64,000 nucleotides of DNA from Crotophaga sulcirostris (lineage: Eukaryota > Chordata > Aves > Cuculiformes > Crotophagidae): positions 796,411 to 860,410 of the forward strand of contig VYZB01000146.1 of assembly GCA_013397455.1 (NCBI GenBank). Reading direction: 5' to 3'. The notes beneath the pieces were generated by a model. It was not told where the DNA came from. It made no database searches and saw nothing but the letters and a program-made list of their open reading frames with translations. The translations under genes were made by a program, and so were the position numbers. Below, in pieces: positions 49,377 to 61,900 of the stretch; within the stretch, counting starts at the first letter, position 1, and each line of letters opens with the position of its first letter.

Positions 49377-50521
49377 CTGCAGCTTTGACAAAGCCCAGAG
49401 AACAAGAGATAGGTTTTCCATCAAATTTGAGTTGAATTTGAATGCACCTCTCTTTAAGGGAGCTCTGAAGAACAGCACCACTTCTCAAGGCAACAACTTA
49501 ACACCATATGAAAAACAGCTAAGGTGGGTTTGGTTTTTTTTTTTTTAGTTTTGTCTCTGCACTACTGACTGCAACTTCACTGTGCAAATAGGTCTGTCAA
49601 CAAAGTTGCTCTTAAAGTTGAGCTACTGAGTTTTTCTTGTCTTGTGTTACTATAAATTAAAATTAAGCTAAATTTCAGTCTTTGCTACTAGTTTCCTTCT
49701 AGACTATACCACATCCTTTGTATTCCATCATTGTAAAGCCTATTGTAACTATTGTAATGTATAACACTTTGATAACTTGCACATGTGGAAGACCTCAGAT
49801 AGCTTCAAATTCTTGCATTATCAGCTTCAAAATCACACTTCTGGAAAATCTCAGAGCTCCACCCTGGTTATTTTAATCACTAGGCTGGTGTTTGGGGAAG
49901 ATAGAGCTGCATACCATAAAGCAAAGGTTAGGACCTGTTCTGCACTGAAGGATGCTGTCATCTTGGTAAGGAAGAGACTACTGTTGGCAGCAAATATTCA
50001 AAGGCTTTCCTCTACTTGAAACATCTTATTTGAAATTCTTTCCTTCATGATATCATTTAGGCAGGTATTTGCAACAGGGAAGCTTGTTTTAAAAGGACTT
50101 CTAAAATGAATAGCTAGACATCAGGATAAAAGGAATTGGTTTAGCATATGAAATCGCAGAAGCAACATGTGTGTGTTTTTAAGGCTGCAGTGTTTCTATG
50201 AAAATGGCAGGAAGGGGTCATTGTAGGCCTCCATGCAGTAGCATCCCTAGAATTTACTTTTTGTATCTTTTTGTACTCTGAACAATATGGAAAAGTTCTG
50301 TCTGCTGACTCTTGCTGAATCTTGCTTGCTTGCATTACTGTGGACAAGAATTAACTACCTGCTCCCACGGTTTTATGGTTTCGGTCATTTCAATGAAACA
50401 ACTTGCAAGCTGATTGTACATCTCTGTTAGATCTTCCACAGATGAGACTTGATTTAAAGAAACTAAAAGGTTTTTACAGAGCCTTGTAAGACAGTACATC
50501 ACTATTTCTGAAGCTCTTCTG

Positions 50522-50600
50522 CAGACAGAACTCCCTTTGAAGTCAATGGGAGCTCTGTCTGAATAAGGACTTTAGGATTTGGGCCTCAGGATATAAATGC
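50522..50600. repeat. Possible ancient sauropsid interspersed repeat
   Basis: The phrase TTTGAAGTCAATGGGAGCTC followed by TGAATAAGGACTTTAGGATT and TGGGCC resembles a phrase that recurs widely in reptile and bird genomes in old repeats. I cannot name the family from sequence alone. Confidence 0.3.
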
Positions 50601-51014
50601 TGTGATCAATCTTCTGAGCATAATGAACAACATTTGCTTGGCTTTCAGAACTATACTAAGCCAAATAGTAGCCCCAGGGATTCAACATGTGTTAAACAGG
50701 AGAATTTGCTTTGTTTCAACGTACATATTTATTGAATTTTTAAATCAGCATAGTCCCCATGCCTAGTGCTGCCCTGCCCGAAAAAAACCCTCCAACAATA
50801 AGACCAGATGTTTCAATAGTTAGTTTTATAATCAAACCTCTAATGGCATAAGAAACCATGAATCAGAGTTGAGTTCAGTGAAAAACAAACACAATTGTTG
50901 TAGACTGACCTGTTTAGAAGTTGTGACATGAATGTACAGTCTGGAACAAAAGACTTGAATGCTGGAGAACTTCATTAATTATGCGACAGGGAGGTCTGTA
51001 GGCACTGATTTTGA

Positions 51015-51250
51015 TCAGAACATCATAGTACCAGACACTGTGCAAACATCAGAATTAGTGATATAAAAAGTCGACAGTCTGGGTAGGCAAGACAGATACT
51101 CCCTGTCTCCTGTTCCTTATAATCACTCTGACTTTACAGATAGGAAATTCAGCTAGGGAGACATTTTATGGCTTACTCAATACCTCTCACAAGATCTAGA
51201 ATAAAACCTGACTGCCAATCTAGTAGCTTACTATCAAGACTATACTCCCC
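51015..51250 (-). repeat. MIR-like SINE remnant, antisense
   Basis: Landmarks occur in the order expected for an antisense MIR: CCAGACACTGTGCAAACATC, then CTCCCTGTCTCC, TTTACAGATAGGAAATTCAG, TGGCTTACTCAATACC and a TCTAG...AAAACCTGACTGCC block. Divergence is high; the assignment is by eye. Confidence 0.45.
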
Positions 51251-54200
51251 CATTTACACAATGATAATAATATATTACAGGACTTAAAAAATCATAGCTT
51301 CCCATCCTAGTCCTAGCCTTGGTTGAACTTCAGCATCCTCAGCCACCTTCCCCCCTGAAACCAAGGTTCTTAGTGTTACCTGTGATGAGAGTTTTGCCAG
51401 TGCTGATTTCAGTGGCAGTAAGTCTAGAACCAGAGATAAGTGACATCCCAATACACACAGCTGTCAGATCAAGGAGCAGGGCATCAGCAGTGTGGGGCAG
51501 AGCAAGTGTCCCTTGCATTTTCAACCCTCACAGGTTATCGCACAACTGGATTAATGAATCATGGTATAAGAGAACCAAGAGAAAAGATAGACTGAAACAA
51601 GAGAAAGAAGGAAAAATATTGCAAATTTTGTTGTCTGAACAGAGGTAAGAGCTTGAACATTTTGCAGGCTCTTATCTTGTGAAAACACGGATGGAGGTGC
51701 ACACATGAACAGCCCATTTCCTTTCCTGGAGTCCCAAGTCTGACACTGGCCCTTTAGCATTTTGGTGGAGGAAGTCCTGCAACTTCTGTTTCTGCCTACA
51801 CTCAGTGGAGGGTCCAGAAGAACCGCAAATACCATGTTGATATGCTTTGCAGTTGGAAAATGTTGAAGGTGTGAATATATACAGGACTGTCACTAGCATA
51901 CAGGAAAAGTGTTTTGGAGAAGCAACTCCAAAGCTGATGATGGAAACATAAAAAGCAATGTATTACCTGGAATACAGTTGGAAGAATTTCTCCAGAGTAT
52001 CAATAAGACTAAGGAGAAGGTCTCCACTATATACCAAATATGCCCTGACACAGCTCAATGCACTTGAAGTTTTAAACAAGTTAAGTCTTGTCCAGCCTAC
52101 GACTTGCAGCAGTGATGTAAACAGACTGCTGATTCACTTGTATTTGTAGCTGGTTTCCAAGATTTGCTTCTTTGATTTCTTCTTTTTCTTTTTTTTTTTT
52201 TTATGTCTGAGTAGTGAGCTCCCTTCGCTCTCCCTCCTTCAACTAGGTCAAAATCCCTCTCACTTCCCCAGTTTCTTCAAAGTCTTGGCTCTGTTTCCCT
52301 GGGTGGATTTAGTCCAGGTGCTAGGCTGGTTCTTCCCTAGAGCCTTCCTGGTTGATCCACTCCCTTATCTTGGTTCCTGATCTTGAGGGAAGAGGCAAAA
52401 CAGCCAGCAAGGAGAGGCATGTAGCAAGAGACACCTCAAGACCATTCAGATGTTCAATTTGTCCACCTCAAAGATGAGGACAAAGTAATGTGGTTTTCCC
52501 TTCCAATTTAGAAGAAAAGAGGGTTTTTTAGTTATAGCAAAATAGTTCTGTCAGTCTCTTCTCCTCCCCCTAGGGCATGGGACCCTGCTCTTCTCCAGGG
52601 ATCACAGAGGTGCAGGACACTCAGAGAGCTTCAAAGAGTCCCCGTATGCAGCCCACTTTCCACCATGGGGAGATAGGTGAGCGTGGCATGGGCTGGCGAG
52701 TCATGAAAGACAAGAGCAAGAGAACACTCATGTGTGGCACTGCTCAACCACTTCTGGGGTGACCCACGTGGCAGTTCCTTCACAAGCCCATCAGATCACT
52801 GCTACATGATCCTAGCTGGCAGGGAGCACTCAGCTTGTAGAATCCTACAGAGTCTGAGATTGGTTCTTGAGACTTCCTTCACCCCCCATGTGGAAACTTT
52901 CTAGGGAATGGTATTTGGTTGCTAATGTCCAAAGTGAAGACTGCAACTTGGTTTTATCTGTCCTTTTTGCGCATATCTTTCTTGGGGACATGTACAAGAA
53001 TACAAGGCTGAAGGAATTGCTGTGTGATAAATTCAGCCACAATCTCACTTTTCACCTGGCAGAATACCCTCTTCCTGAATTTGAGGACTATATGTTAAAA
53101 AAAAGTCATCAACAGATATATAAGATCCTATCTGTACTGTGAATTGTAACTATGTTGTCCATGGGCATCCTGATTTGATGCAGCAGTAGCTGAGCCAGCC
53201 TCTGGGGTAGCGCCACCAGAAACAAATTGGGCTGTCTCTGGAGAACTGTGAGCTATGAAATGATTTCCTGAAATAAGCATCTTCCTGCTGACATCCAAGA
53301 TGAGGCTGACAGTGGCTCCCAGACTGCAGAATATGAATGAAACCTGTATTCATGCCAGCCGTGTTAGCGATCCAGTACAACACATTGTATATCAAATGGG
53401 AGAAGAATTCATGTAGGGAAAATAATTTCAGCTTCCAAGGAGAGACTAAAAAAGGCTAATAAAAATATATTTTCTTAATGGGCCTTTGTTGCTCTTGCTT
53501 TAGTCTTCAAAAATCTGCATCTTCACATATAACACTAATGATTACCTTTGTTTTTCATTCTTACTGACAAAGAAATGAAATACACAGTAAATGTGTTAAC
53601 AGGAGTGTATTGCAGAGTCTTAGGACCAGTGCAACAGTGGTTCCCAGATGGAAATCCAGCTTAGAACCAGGCAAATGTTGTTAACCTGCATTAACTCTTT
53701 GTTGCCTTACTGTTTAAGAAAGTATCAGTGAATGACAGCTTGGGTTAGAGAAGTAAAAAGAGAATTTAAAAAATGGTCTGTTTCAGGTCACTTTCATCAC
53801 CACATTTAGATTGTGCTGATCTCTTCTTTGTGAAGCGCAGCAGCTCCCTTGCAGCTGTGGATGAAAACAGCTCCTCTGAGCTTCCAGCTCAACCGAAATA
53901 AACAGATAGAGCAAAAGACCTGACATGAGCAGCCCCATGGTCTCTTCTCGCCTCTTCCACTAGAAGGGCATGACAGAGCATGAGGTATTCAATGTGTCTG
54001 TGTGTCAGTAAGCCCTGGATTTCACCAGCTGATGAGGTCTGTTGATGACACAGAGCTGGTATACGCAGTTAAGACAGAGCAGTAGGACACTGTACAGAAG
54101 GAAAACAAACTTGATAAGAGTAGAAAGCCCCATTGGGGAGACCACAGAATCTTCTCCTACAAGCTGGTACATCATCAGTTGAGGGCAACCACTGGTTGCC

Positions 54201-54429
54201 TGTTAGAAGACAATGGACAAGGCAAAAACTCAAGGGGGAAGAACTTGAACTCAAGTTAAAGAACAACAGTACGGTAACAGTGAAGAAATTGATTAAGCTA
54301 GAAATGAGAAGAGCAGTGAGATCTGTGGTGGTTGTCTAGCAAGGATAGTTGAGACACATACTCTACACTAACATCTTTCAAAAAATGCTGCTTCATCAGT
54401 TTGTGAAAATCAAATTCCAATCCCACGAT

Positions 54430-55375
54430 ACAACAGCTTGATATCCAGATGGAGATCTGTGACAAGTGGTGTCCCTCAGGGGTCTGTACTGGGACCAGTG
54501 CTGTTTAATATTCTCATTGATGATATAGACAGGGAGATCGAGTGCACCCTCAGCAAGTTTGCAGATAACACCAAGCTGAATGGGGCAGTTGTCACACCAG
54601 AAGAATGGGATGTCATCTAGAGGGACATGGACAAGCTGGAGAAGTGGGCTTGTGTGAACCTCTTGAGGTTCAACAAGGCCAAGTGCAAAGTCCTACACCT
54701 GGGTCGGGGCAATCCACAGTTTCAATACAGGATGGGGGACAATGTGATTGCAAGCAGCCCTGTGGAGAAGGACTTAGGGGTGCTGGTTGATGAGAAGCTT
54801 GATATGAGCCAGTACTGTGTGCTCGCAGCCCAGAAGGCCAACTGTGTGCTGGGCTGCATCAAAAGCAGCATGGCCAGCAGGGTGAGGGAGGGGAATTCTC
54901 CCCCTCTGCTCTGCTCTCATGAGACCCCACCTGGAGTGCTGTGTCCAGTTCTGGAACCCCCAACATAAGAAGGATAAGGAACAGTTGGAACAGGACCAGA
55001 GGAGGCTACAAAGATGATCCAAGGGCTGGAGCACCTCTGCTGTGAGGACAGGCTGAGAGAGCTGGGCTTGTTCAGCCTGGAGAAGAGAAGGCTCCAGGGA
55101 GACCTCATAGTGGCCTTCCAGCACCTGAAGGGTCTACAGGAAAGCTGGGGAGGGACTTTTTACGAGAGTAAGTAGTGACAGGATGAGGGAGAATGGCTTT
55201 AAATTGGAAAGGGGAAGATTTGGATGAGACATTAGGAAAAAATTCTTCACGCTGAGGGTGGTGAGGCCCTGGCACAGGTTGCCCAGGGAAGCTGTGGGTG
55301 CCCCCTTCCTGGAGGTGTCCAAGGCCAGGTTGGATGGGGCCTGGAGCAGCCTGGGCTGGTGGGAGTCATCCTAAG
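54430..55375 (+). mobile_element. CR1 with RT palm motifs, 5'-truncated
   Basis: It starts within the reverse transcriptase domain. [20 protein letters not shown] matches the conserved RT block ahead of the catalytic box. SKFADNTKL is the position of the FADD catalytic box with the second Asp changed to Asn, which would inactivate the enzyme. It then continues through [12 protein letters not shown], the end of ORF2 and the 3' UTR (GAGCAGCCTGGGCTGGTGGG) and stops at about 55375 without terminal short repeats. It lies about 70-90 bp from the EFCAB2 poly(A) signal, on the opposite strand to EFCAB2. Confidence 0.92.
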
Positions 55376-55460
55376 GTATTCACTTACCTATATGTTACCC
55401 ACTTGCACAGGTCTCACTTTCCATCAGTATTTCAGAAGCAATTTAAAGTAATTTCTTGAC

Positions 55461-55466
55461 TTTATT
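55461..55466 (-). promoter_or_regulatory. EFCAB2: EFCAB2 polyadenylation signal (AATAAA)
   Basis: TTTATT on the plus strand, AATAAA in EFCAB2 sense, 241 nt past the stop codon. A variant ATTAAA (plus TTTAAT, 55601-55606) lies about 100 nt past the stop and may be an alternative. Confidence 0.6.
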
Positions 55467-55706
55467 TTTCCTGTTATTTTTCAAACCAAATTTCTTTTCC
55501 AGACCTTACACAGTATTTCTGTCAAGAGCTCTTTTTCCAGGTGTGAATATATTTCAACATGTATGCAGAACCCAAGGAAATGTAACCACACAGATTTTAC
55601 TTTAATTCTAAGCACAAGGTCACAAGCTGAGTTTTTGTTATACTTCAAAATGCGTATTTCAACTAACTGCCAAGCTACACCACTGTTACCAAAAGACATC
55701 TCAAAA

Positions 55707-55834
55707 CTAAAGAAAATCTCCAGTTTCATCTACTACCAGCATTGGAATGTAGTCTCTGTAGTGGACAGTATTTGTTTCTGGATCTAGAGCAGTAGAGAGC
55801 ATGCCCTCTATTTCTTCCTCAGTAAAGGGTTCAC
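55707..55834 (-). CDS. EFCAB2: EFCAB2 terminal coding exon
   Basis: EFCAB2 (DRC8) is a small calmodulin-like EF-hand protein of the nexin-dynein regulatory complex of motile cilia and flagella. This exon has acceptor GCTGTCTTTCAG before 55834, begins with GT completing a split Gly, and reads EPFTEEEIEGMLSTALDPET, then NTVHYRDYIPMLVVDETGDF and L-stop (TAG at 55709-55707). DPETNTVHYRDY sits where the final EF-hand loop would be, but lacks the central Gly and the terminal Glu, so calcium binding there is unlikely; as far as I recall the mammalian protein is also degenerate here. The C-terminus appears a few residues longer than the mammalian one. The 128-nt exon joins the exon at 56825 in phase. 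Confidence 0.93.
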
Positions 55835-56824
55835 CTGAAAGACAGCAGAGAATAAAAATCTGTCTTGATAAGTGCTCTTTTCAGGGCTTGCAAATTACAC
55901 CTCTTTTGCCTTGCAAGGATCGCTTTTTGGTTCTCACGCAGAGGAGAAAAGGAGCAATATTAAGGATCTGATTCTTTTACTTTTTCCAATTTAAGTCCTG
56001 CAATCCAAGTGAACTGTTCTAAGGGAAAGGAGCAGAGGGCTTGGATCTTCTGATCTTCTAGTTCACAGACTCGAAAACAGCCTGTTCCTCTCTGCCACAG
56101 GGATTTCAAAACAACTATTTTTTGTCAGAATGAATTCTTCTGATGTGTACATTTGAATCAGAATCATTTGGCTGTCCTTTCACTTATATTCGCATCATGA
56201 AAAGCTTCTGTTTTTTTTCTTTTAGGAGCTTCAAGATGCTGATGGCCTACTGCATCCCTTTTTGAGAACAAGGTCCCCATCTAAGGATAGGTCTTGTGCA
56301 AAGCCTGCACATCATTTTGTATTTGAGGCAGGCAGGCATGAGTCAGCCATACAAGAAAAGCAGGCTCTTCAAGGGATATTGAGGATTACACGATATACAA
56401 CTTAAATCTGGTCTTTGAATCTCTTCGTTTGCATATGGCACTAGAATTAAGATCAAGATAAAGTAGGAAAGAAACATCTGGAAATCTAAACTACAGTTTT
56501 ACAGGAGGACAGAAAAAAGGCACATCTTTAGGAAGCACAGAGATGTGCACAGAATCATAAAATATCCTCACAAGATTGAATTATGACTCTTAATAATAAT
56601 AATCTCTCTTATAACGTCTGCAGGAGGGCAGATAAATGTCCTTTCCTTGCATTATTCACCAGTGAAATGTTCTAGTCTGCAGCCACTTATCATGGCAATG
56701 GTATTGTCTGAAGACAATGAACCTACTCCTGGAAGTTTTGGCTTGCAGAATGAGGACCTCAAGGTGCCATATACACATGTAATGTTTATTTACTTAAATA
56801 TTGATATTGCAAAAGTCATGTTAC
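55835..56824 (-). other. EFCAB2: EFCAB2 last intron (990 bp)
   Basis: Donor G|GTAACA, acceptor TTTCAG. AT-rich; nothing else is seen except a short AATAATAAT run near 56.6 kb. Confidence 0.8.
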
Positions 56825-56891
56825 CTTCTTCAGTCAAATATTTGACCAGATCCTCTTTAGCAATATATTCACATTTATTCTGATCCAAAGC
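56825..56891 (-). CDS. EFCAB2: EFCAB2 coding exon (EF-hand 3 region)
   Basis: A 67-nt exon with acceptor TTTCTTTAAAG and donor G|GTAACA. It reads ALDQNKCEYIAKEDLVKYLT then EE plus the first base of a split Gly. DQNKCEYIAKED is an EF-hand-like loop in which the usual Gly is Glu and the terminal Glu is Asp, so it is degenerate. Phase 0 start matches the upstream exon, and the one-base end matches the terminal exon. The sequence resembles the corresponding region of mammalian EFCAB2 (Leu-Asp before the loop, Lys-Tyr and Thr-Glu-Glu-Gly after it). Confidence 0.92.
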
Positions 56892-56991
56892 CTTTAAAGA
56901 AAAAAAATAAAACTTGTAGGTTTAACCATATTGAATCAAGAATCAGCAACTTCTTTCCAGCAATTAGGTACTTGATTATTTAGTTACAGAC

Positions 56992-57034
56992 CTTAAATGC
57001 ATGTAGAAGAACATCTTCTGGAATAGGACAGAAT
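56992..57034 (-). CDS. EFCAB2: EFCAB2 coding exon (43 nt)
   Basis: Acceptor ATGGTTTCAG before 57034 and donor AAG|GTCTGT at 56992/56991. The first base completes Arg, then FCPIPEDVLLHAFK. The PIPEDVLLxAF motif is diagnostic of EFCAB2. The exon is only 43 nt and the intron to the next exon is 100 bp. Phase 2 start and phase 0 end agree with both neighbours. Confidence 0.92.
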
Positions 57035-58893
57035 CTGAAACCATTGAAACAGAAAAGTTAAGTCACTGTTTGCCGGACTACTGTAACATGTGCCGTAACA
57101 CAGCATAACATATAAGCACCACAGGAAAGTGAAAACTTATTTTCTATGAGTGTTTATTAAGTTTGTCTGTGAAACATTTAATACCGGCTTGACTTTTTAG
57201 AACTGTACATATCTTTAATTTTCATGTCTTTTATTGCACTCCTGCTTAATTTTCCTTGTGCTAAGTAGCCAGATGAGTGGCTTCTGCATGTCTGGGCAGG
57301 CTGACTGGGTTCGTAGGAATCAATAAAAGCTGAATCATTCCATGTAGCCAATGAACTAAACAAAAGATGGTAAATGAAGAGAGTAAAGTTTTGTCCAGCT
57401 ATGCTGGTAGCTAGGCAAAAAATCATCTGGTGGGACTTTGACCGTCTCAGGAGCTCATGATGAGCAAAGGAGGGTGGTAGCTGTAAAAGAAAAGATCTGT
57501 CACTAACAATTTCAGCATGACAAGAGAACTGGAAAAGTGTGTGCCTACATATGTGTGCCTGATTTCAGAGCTGGAAAGGAACCTCTGTGCAGCAATGGAG
57601 ATCTTCAATGTCCCAGCAGACTCTCAGCAACCCCCAAGAGTACTGAAGAGAAGACGTTAAGCCAAGGAGGTTCTAACTGCTTCATTGCTTTGTCCAGACC
57701 CGCCTCGCTCTTTTACTATCTAAAAATCAAATGTGCTAAGAAGACGCCTTGGGTTTTATGATCCAAATCTCATGCACCCTTGGATAACTGAACCATGGAC
57801 GTAATGCCCCAAAAGATAAAGTGGGTCTTAACAAGCCTGCGCTAGTCTGGGGAAATAGTGTGGAGGTTTTTATGTGTGTATGTGTGTATGTGTGTGGAGG
57901 GGGCATGGAGGAGGGGAAGACAGTGCAGAGCAGCAAGCTATCATCAGTGTGGAGCCAGAAATGTTCGTGAAGGTCAGAGAAGGCAAAGGTGCAGGAACCT
58001 GGGAAAGCAATGTACCTGCACCAGCACACCGGGACCCAAACACTGCTGGCTGGTCTGTGTCCAGGCAGAGGTGCAAAGGCTCTCAAACACAGGCCTAAGA
58101 TGGACCCCACTGGCTCTGGATGCTGCAAGACAGTTTTGGGAAATCCTACAGCTACTTAATGTGTAGAACATCCTCCTACCAAAGGCCCTCAGTGTGCAAA
58201 ATAACTCCTCAGTATTGGACAAGACTGAGTCTCACAAAACCCTTGGCTGCCATTTTTAAAAAGAAAGATAAATTTCTTGTAAGTATTATAAGTAATCTTG
58301 CTTTTTGGTGCAAAATATCAAAATAGCACACGCTCCTGTGCATGTGCAAAGATTTCTATATACCTTTGATTATTGAACAGTGGTTTTGTTCTAGACTTTT
58401 AGATTCAGAGTCTTTTAGAGTACTAGCTGTGTACATTCAACTGTACCTGGCAGTCATTTTGAGATATGAATTTGAAGCTGATTTATACAACTTATTAAAA
58501 ATACATTGTAACAGATCATGCTTCTCAGTAGCTGTAACTCATTTGTTCAGAGAAAGTAATGTTTATGACCTTAATTTGCATATAAAATATCTCAGAGATG
58601 CACAAGACCTGTTGCATAGCAAGTTAATTCTGATTCACATTAAAAACACAAAAGCTGCACATTATCATAATACAGGATTATAAACTTATTATTTATATCA
58701 TCCATACAACATAATTTTATGTAGACAAAGTAATTTTGAAACAAAATCTATCAAGCTAATGTAAACTGACTTTAAATAATGGAAAAAAATCTGTGCTCCT
58801 TCCAGTTACATAAAATTGCTGTAGATATATTTATTCAGAATCAACCCTGTCAATCTGGAATAAACTACAGACAGAAAACCCACTTTCCATTAC
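57035..58893 (-). other. EFCAB2: EFCAB2 intron
   Basis: Contains a TGTATG-type microsatellite at 57871-57897 and overlapping spurious frames at 57.7-58.2 kb. No other feature is seen. Confidence 0.75.
57871..57897. repeat. (TGTGTGTA)n microsatellite
   Basis: Three TATGTGTG units in a row within an EFCAB2 intron. Confidence 0.85.
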
Positions 58894-58973
58894 CTTTTGC
58901 TGAGTATTATTTTTGTCATCACTGGAAGAAATTTTTCGAGATTAATGTGTCCAGTCGATGATTCTTCTTCTAC
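58894..58973 (-). CDS. EFCAB2: EFCAB2 coding exon
   Basis: An 80-nt exon with acceptor TTTTTAG before 58973 and donor AG|GTAATG at 58894/58893. It reads VEEESSTGHINLEKFLPVMT then KIILSK and leaves AG, completed to Arg by the next exon. The EEE..TGxIxxEKFLPVMT segment is characteristic of EFCAB2 and covers the end of the first degenerate EF-hand pair. Phase 0 start matches the exon at 63534. Confidence 0.93.
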
Positions 58974-61900
58974 CTAAAAATAAAAAGTATAGCAGGTTAT
59001 ATGACTCCTTAGCAAACTAATATGAAAACCCGAAAATCGGGGTGATTCCTCCATTAAATTACTGAGTCAGAATGTAATTATTTACATCAGGTTTTTAATA
59101 TCACATGGCACCATAAAATCTGAGTGAATGCTTGTGATCAAATAGAAAGAAATTAAAGGAAGAAATAACAGCCTAGGCAAAACACAGGCCTGCCAATATA
59201 GACACTTTCAACAACTCAATATTGCCCTCTTGTGCTTAGAAACCATTCATGCAAAGGAACTGGATGCCCAGTAACTGATCTTATCTCCCACAATAACTCA
59301 GCAGAGGTTTAAACATGCAGACTGCATTCATACCAATAAAGTCTAGCAGGACCTGGAACATCCCCAAGCAGTGTAATGTGACCACCCATAACAGCAAACC
59401 ATTAGCACCTTCCCTGGCATGATTTTGGCCTGTGCCACCTAACGCTCCCCCCAGAAGCCACCAGGCCTGGCCAGGACCTTAGGGACATTTTCCCAGCAAG
59501 CTACTTCGTGCAGCCACTCCACATAAAACATTTACCAAGGTAGAGATGAAGTGCACTGTGCCAGCTGGCTGCAACACTCAAGGATGTTTGTGGGCATATT
59601 TAATGTGCTAGTTTGGACGTAGCCCCAGTCTAGTACACCTCAAGGATGGAATTTGTTGCCTCCACATGTTTTATAGCCAGAGAGAGTCATCAGGGGAAGG
59701 ACCAGAGAGGCAGGCATACTGAGTCAAGACAGCCAGAAACACTCATAAGGCAGTCATAAAATGCTACACAAAGAAAAGCTTCCGTTTGCCCCCCAAACAA
59801 ATTAACAGATCCACCCAGAACACTGGGGACTCCTGGCAGCGTTCTCACTGCATTCCTATACTTCCACAGGAGATAAGTAGTGTTAAAAACAATACCCTAT
59901 CATCCCAATGCATCCCTTCCCTGAAAATTTGAAGTTTTACTCCGGAAGGAGCCCTCTTAACGGAGCTATCCTGTTCCTGTCTGAGTTGAAGCTGGATGCA
60001 TGCCTTGTGGTCTCATGTGGCACCAGCAAAACCCTGCTAGGCTCTCCAAGACTGAAAAGAAGACTCAAATAGACACTGATTTGAAATCTCCTAACTGAGC
60101 CAGGAAAAGATGAAGAAAGAAATCTTCCTCTTGGGACCTGGGAATGATGCCTGATACATCCAGTTGCTTAAATAGAAAGCTATAACTGCTGCTGCATGCA
60201 ATTTCCAGTACGCTTGAAGGCTTTTGGTTGCTAGAAGCAGGCAGCCACCACCTCTTGCTGCTTTAGAGTGGAAATTGGCTTAAAAAAGCACTTTTTCCCT
60301 TCTGTCTGGTGAGTGCAGCAGAAGTGATCTTTAGCAAGGAAATAAAGCTGTTGCATGCTTCATGCTAAATCAAATGGCACCTTTTACCATTACAGAATCA
60401 TTTGTTTTACTGCGAGATCGATTGAAAAAGTATAACAAAATATGTGGCAAAAATTAACTTCTGTCCAGTAACATAACAGTCAATACACTGAACTATTCCA
60501 TGCATCACAAATATTGAGATGTAAAAGAACACAGGATGTTTTAGGGAACATCTGTGCTTCAACTTGTATTAGGTCAGAAATCCACAGAGACAGAAAAAAA
60601 AAAGGTAGATATTTATTGGAAATAGATAGGTATGTTTTCTATTAAGCAAAACAACCAAAAGCAATGACTCAAAACATCCATAAAGATGATAAGTTACATA
60701 AACCATGTTTAACAGCAAAAAAAAACATTAGATCTGCTCATCCAAAAAGCTAAAGGTCATCCTAATACTCATACCAGAAGACCTCACCAGCAATAACCAC
60801 TTCAGAGCTCAACATAACAAGCACCTGTGAAAGTGTCCACCCTCACTGACAAATATCATCCAGATTTGCGTCTTTTTTGTTGGTGTGCTATTTGTATTTT
60901 GCCTTCAGAAACTGGTCTGTGGAGGAAACAAGTCCTTCCTGAAAATGGACCTCATCCTGGGAAGTGATGAGCAACCTCAGCTTCCTCTGATCTGGAAAGA
61001 ACATCTTTCATCTCAGTGGCTCTACAGGCCTAGCAATATCTTGAATTGTTAAAATTAATCATATTTCTAACACTGGATAGATATGTGAATAAACTGAATG
61101 TATTAACCTCACCTAAGTCAGGTAAGTATTCAGATTTGCAGGTATAGGTATCCTCTTACTCTTCCTCATGCTCCCTCCTGTTCTACATCTCATTTCCCAT
61201 TGGTGTTTTCCTTTTTTCTGAAAATCCTCCTTTTTTTCACAGTGACTGTGACAGTAACAGTATTTGCTTGTTCAAACTCTGTGAGTTTTACTCTATTTCT
61301 TTCCTTTGGGTACATCCACAGCTCCCACAACAACTACATTGTAGCACCCACTGTGTTTCATATCTCTACTCTCACAGCCATGCTATTATTGTCAACATAA
61401 CTTTTGAGGACTTGAGTCACAGAGAAACCAAACCATCTTCTAGAGTTATCCAGGAGATTTGCAGCAGAACAGTGCACTGAACCTGCGATTTCAAACTCCA
61501 GGCATTCTAATAACCCTTGGATTATCTTACACCATCTCTAGGCTTATCATTTAATCTTAACTTTCTAAGTACGGTATTAAATACAACATTTAGCATAAGG
61601 CAACACAGGAAACAGTGTATGATCATTTTTAGAGATAAAATAATTATATGAATGCTGATTTGGCAGATATTAATAAATTAAGGGCAACGTATGCTAGTTT
61701 AGCTACAATAAGTCTAATAGAAAGATTAAATGACAGAGACATAAGTAGTGAGAAACAGAAATTAATCACAACTTACAACGGGCAAAAACACTGGAGAAAT
61801 AGCTTGGTTACAAAAAGACAATTTTTTGCTTTATCTAGATGAAGATAAAATAATATTACCGTAGTAAATGATAAGGGTATCTTACATAAATTAAGACATA

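Larger units (their letters stand above)
49377..54429. other. Intergenic or upstream part of the unrecognised gene
   Basis: No exon is firm here. Segments at 51660-51850 and 53150-53270 (minus strand) are open next to possible acceptors, but opposing plus-strand frames look equally protein-like, so I do not call them. Two old repeats are present (50.52 and 51.03 kb) plus T runs at 49531-49547 and 52187-52201. Confidence 0.4.

Noticed and set aside
49160..49488. Alternative minus-strand frames over the 49.3-kb candidate exon (reading LKERCIQIQLKFDGKPISCS and, further on, a KKKK-containing peptide)
   Set aside because: They would need a frameshift or a 59-bp intron to connect. The chosen frame has a stronger acceptor and donor and fits the phase chain.
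51319..51899. Possible exons: plus strand ending in a GTAAGA donor near 51645, and minus strand 51660-51850
   Set aside because: The two readings conflict. The minus-strand segment lacks a good donor, and the plus-strand segment overlaps old repeat sequence at its start.
52867..53142. Plus-strand 91-codon frame with protein-like content
   Set aside because: The opposite strand is also open (52845-53048), and I see no family match or convincing splice context. It shows how easily short frames look coding.
54020..54120. VDDTEL-like peptide resembling an RT catalytic box just upstream of the CR1
   Set aside because: No neighbouring RT motifs are readable in the right spacing, and the sequence does not align to the CR1 that starts at 54430. 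Probably chance.
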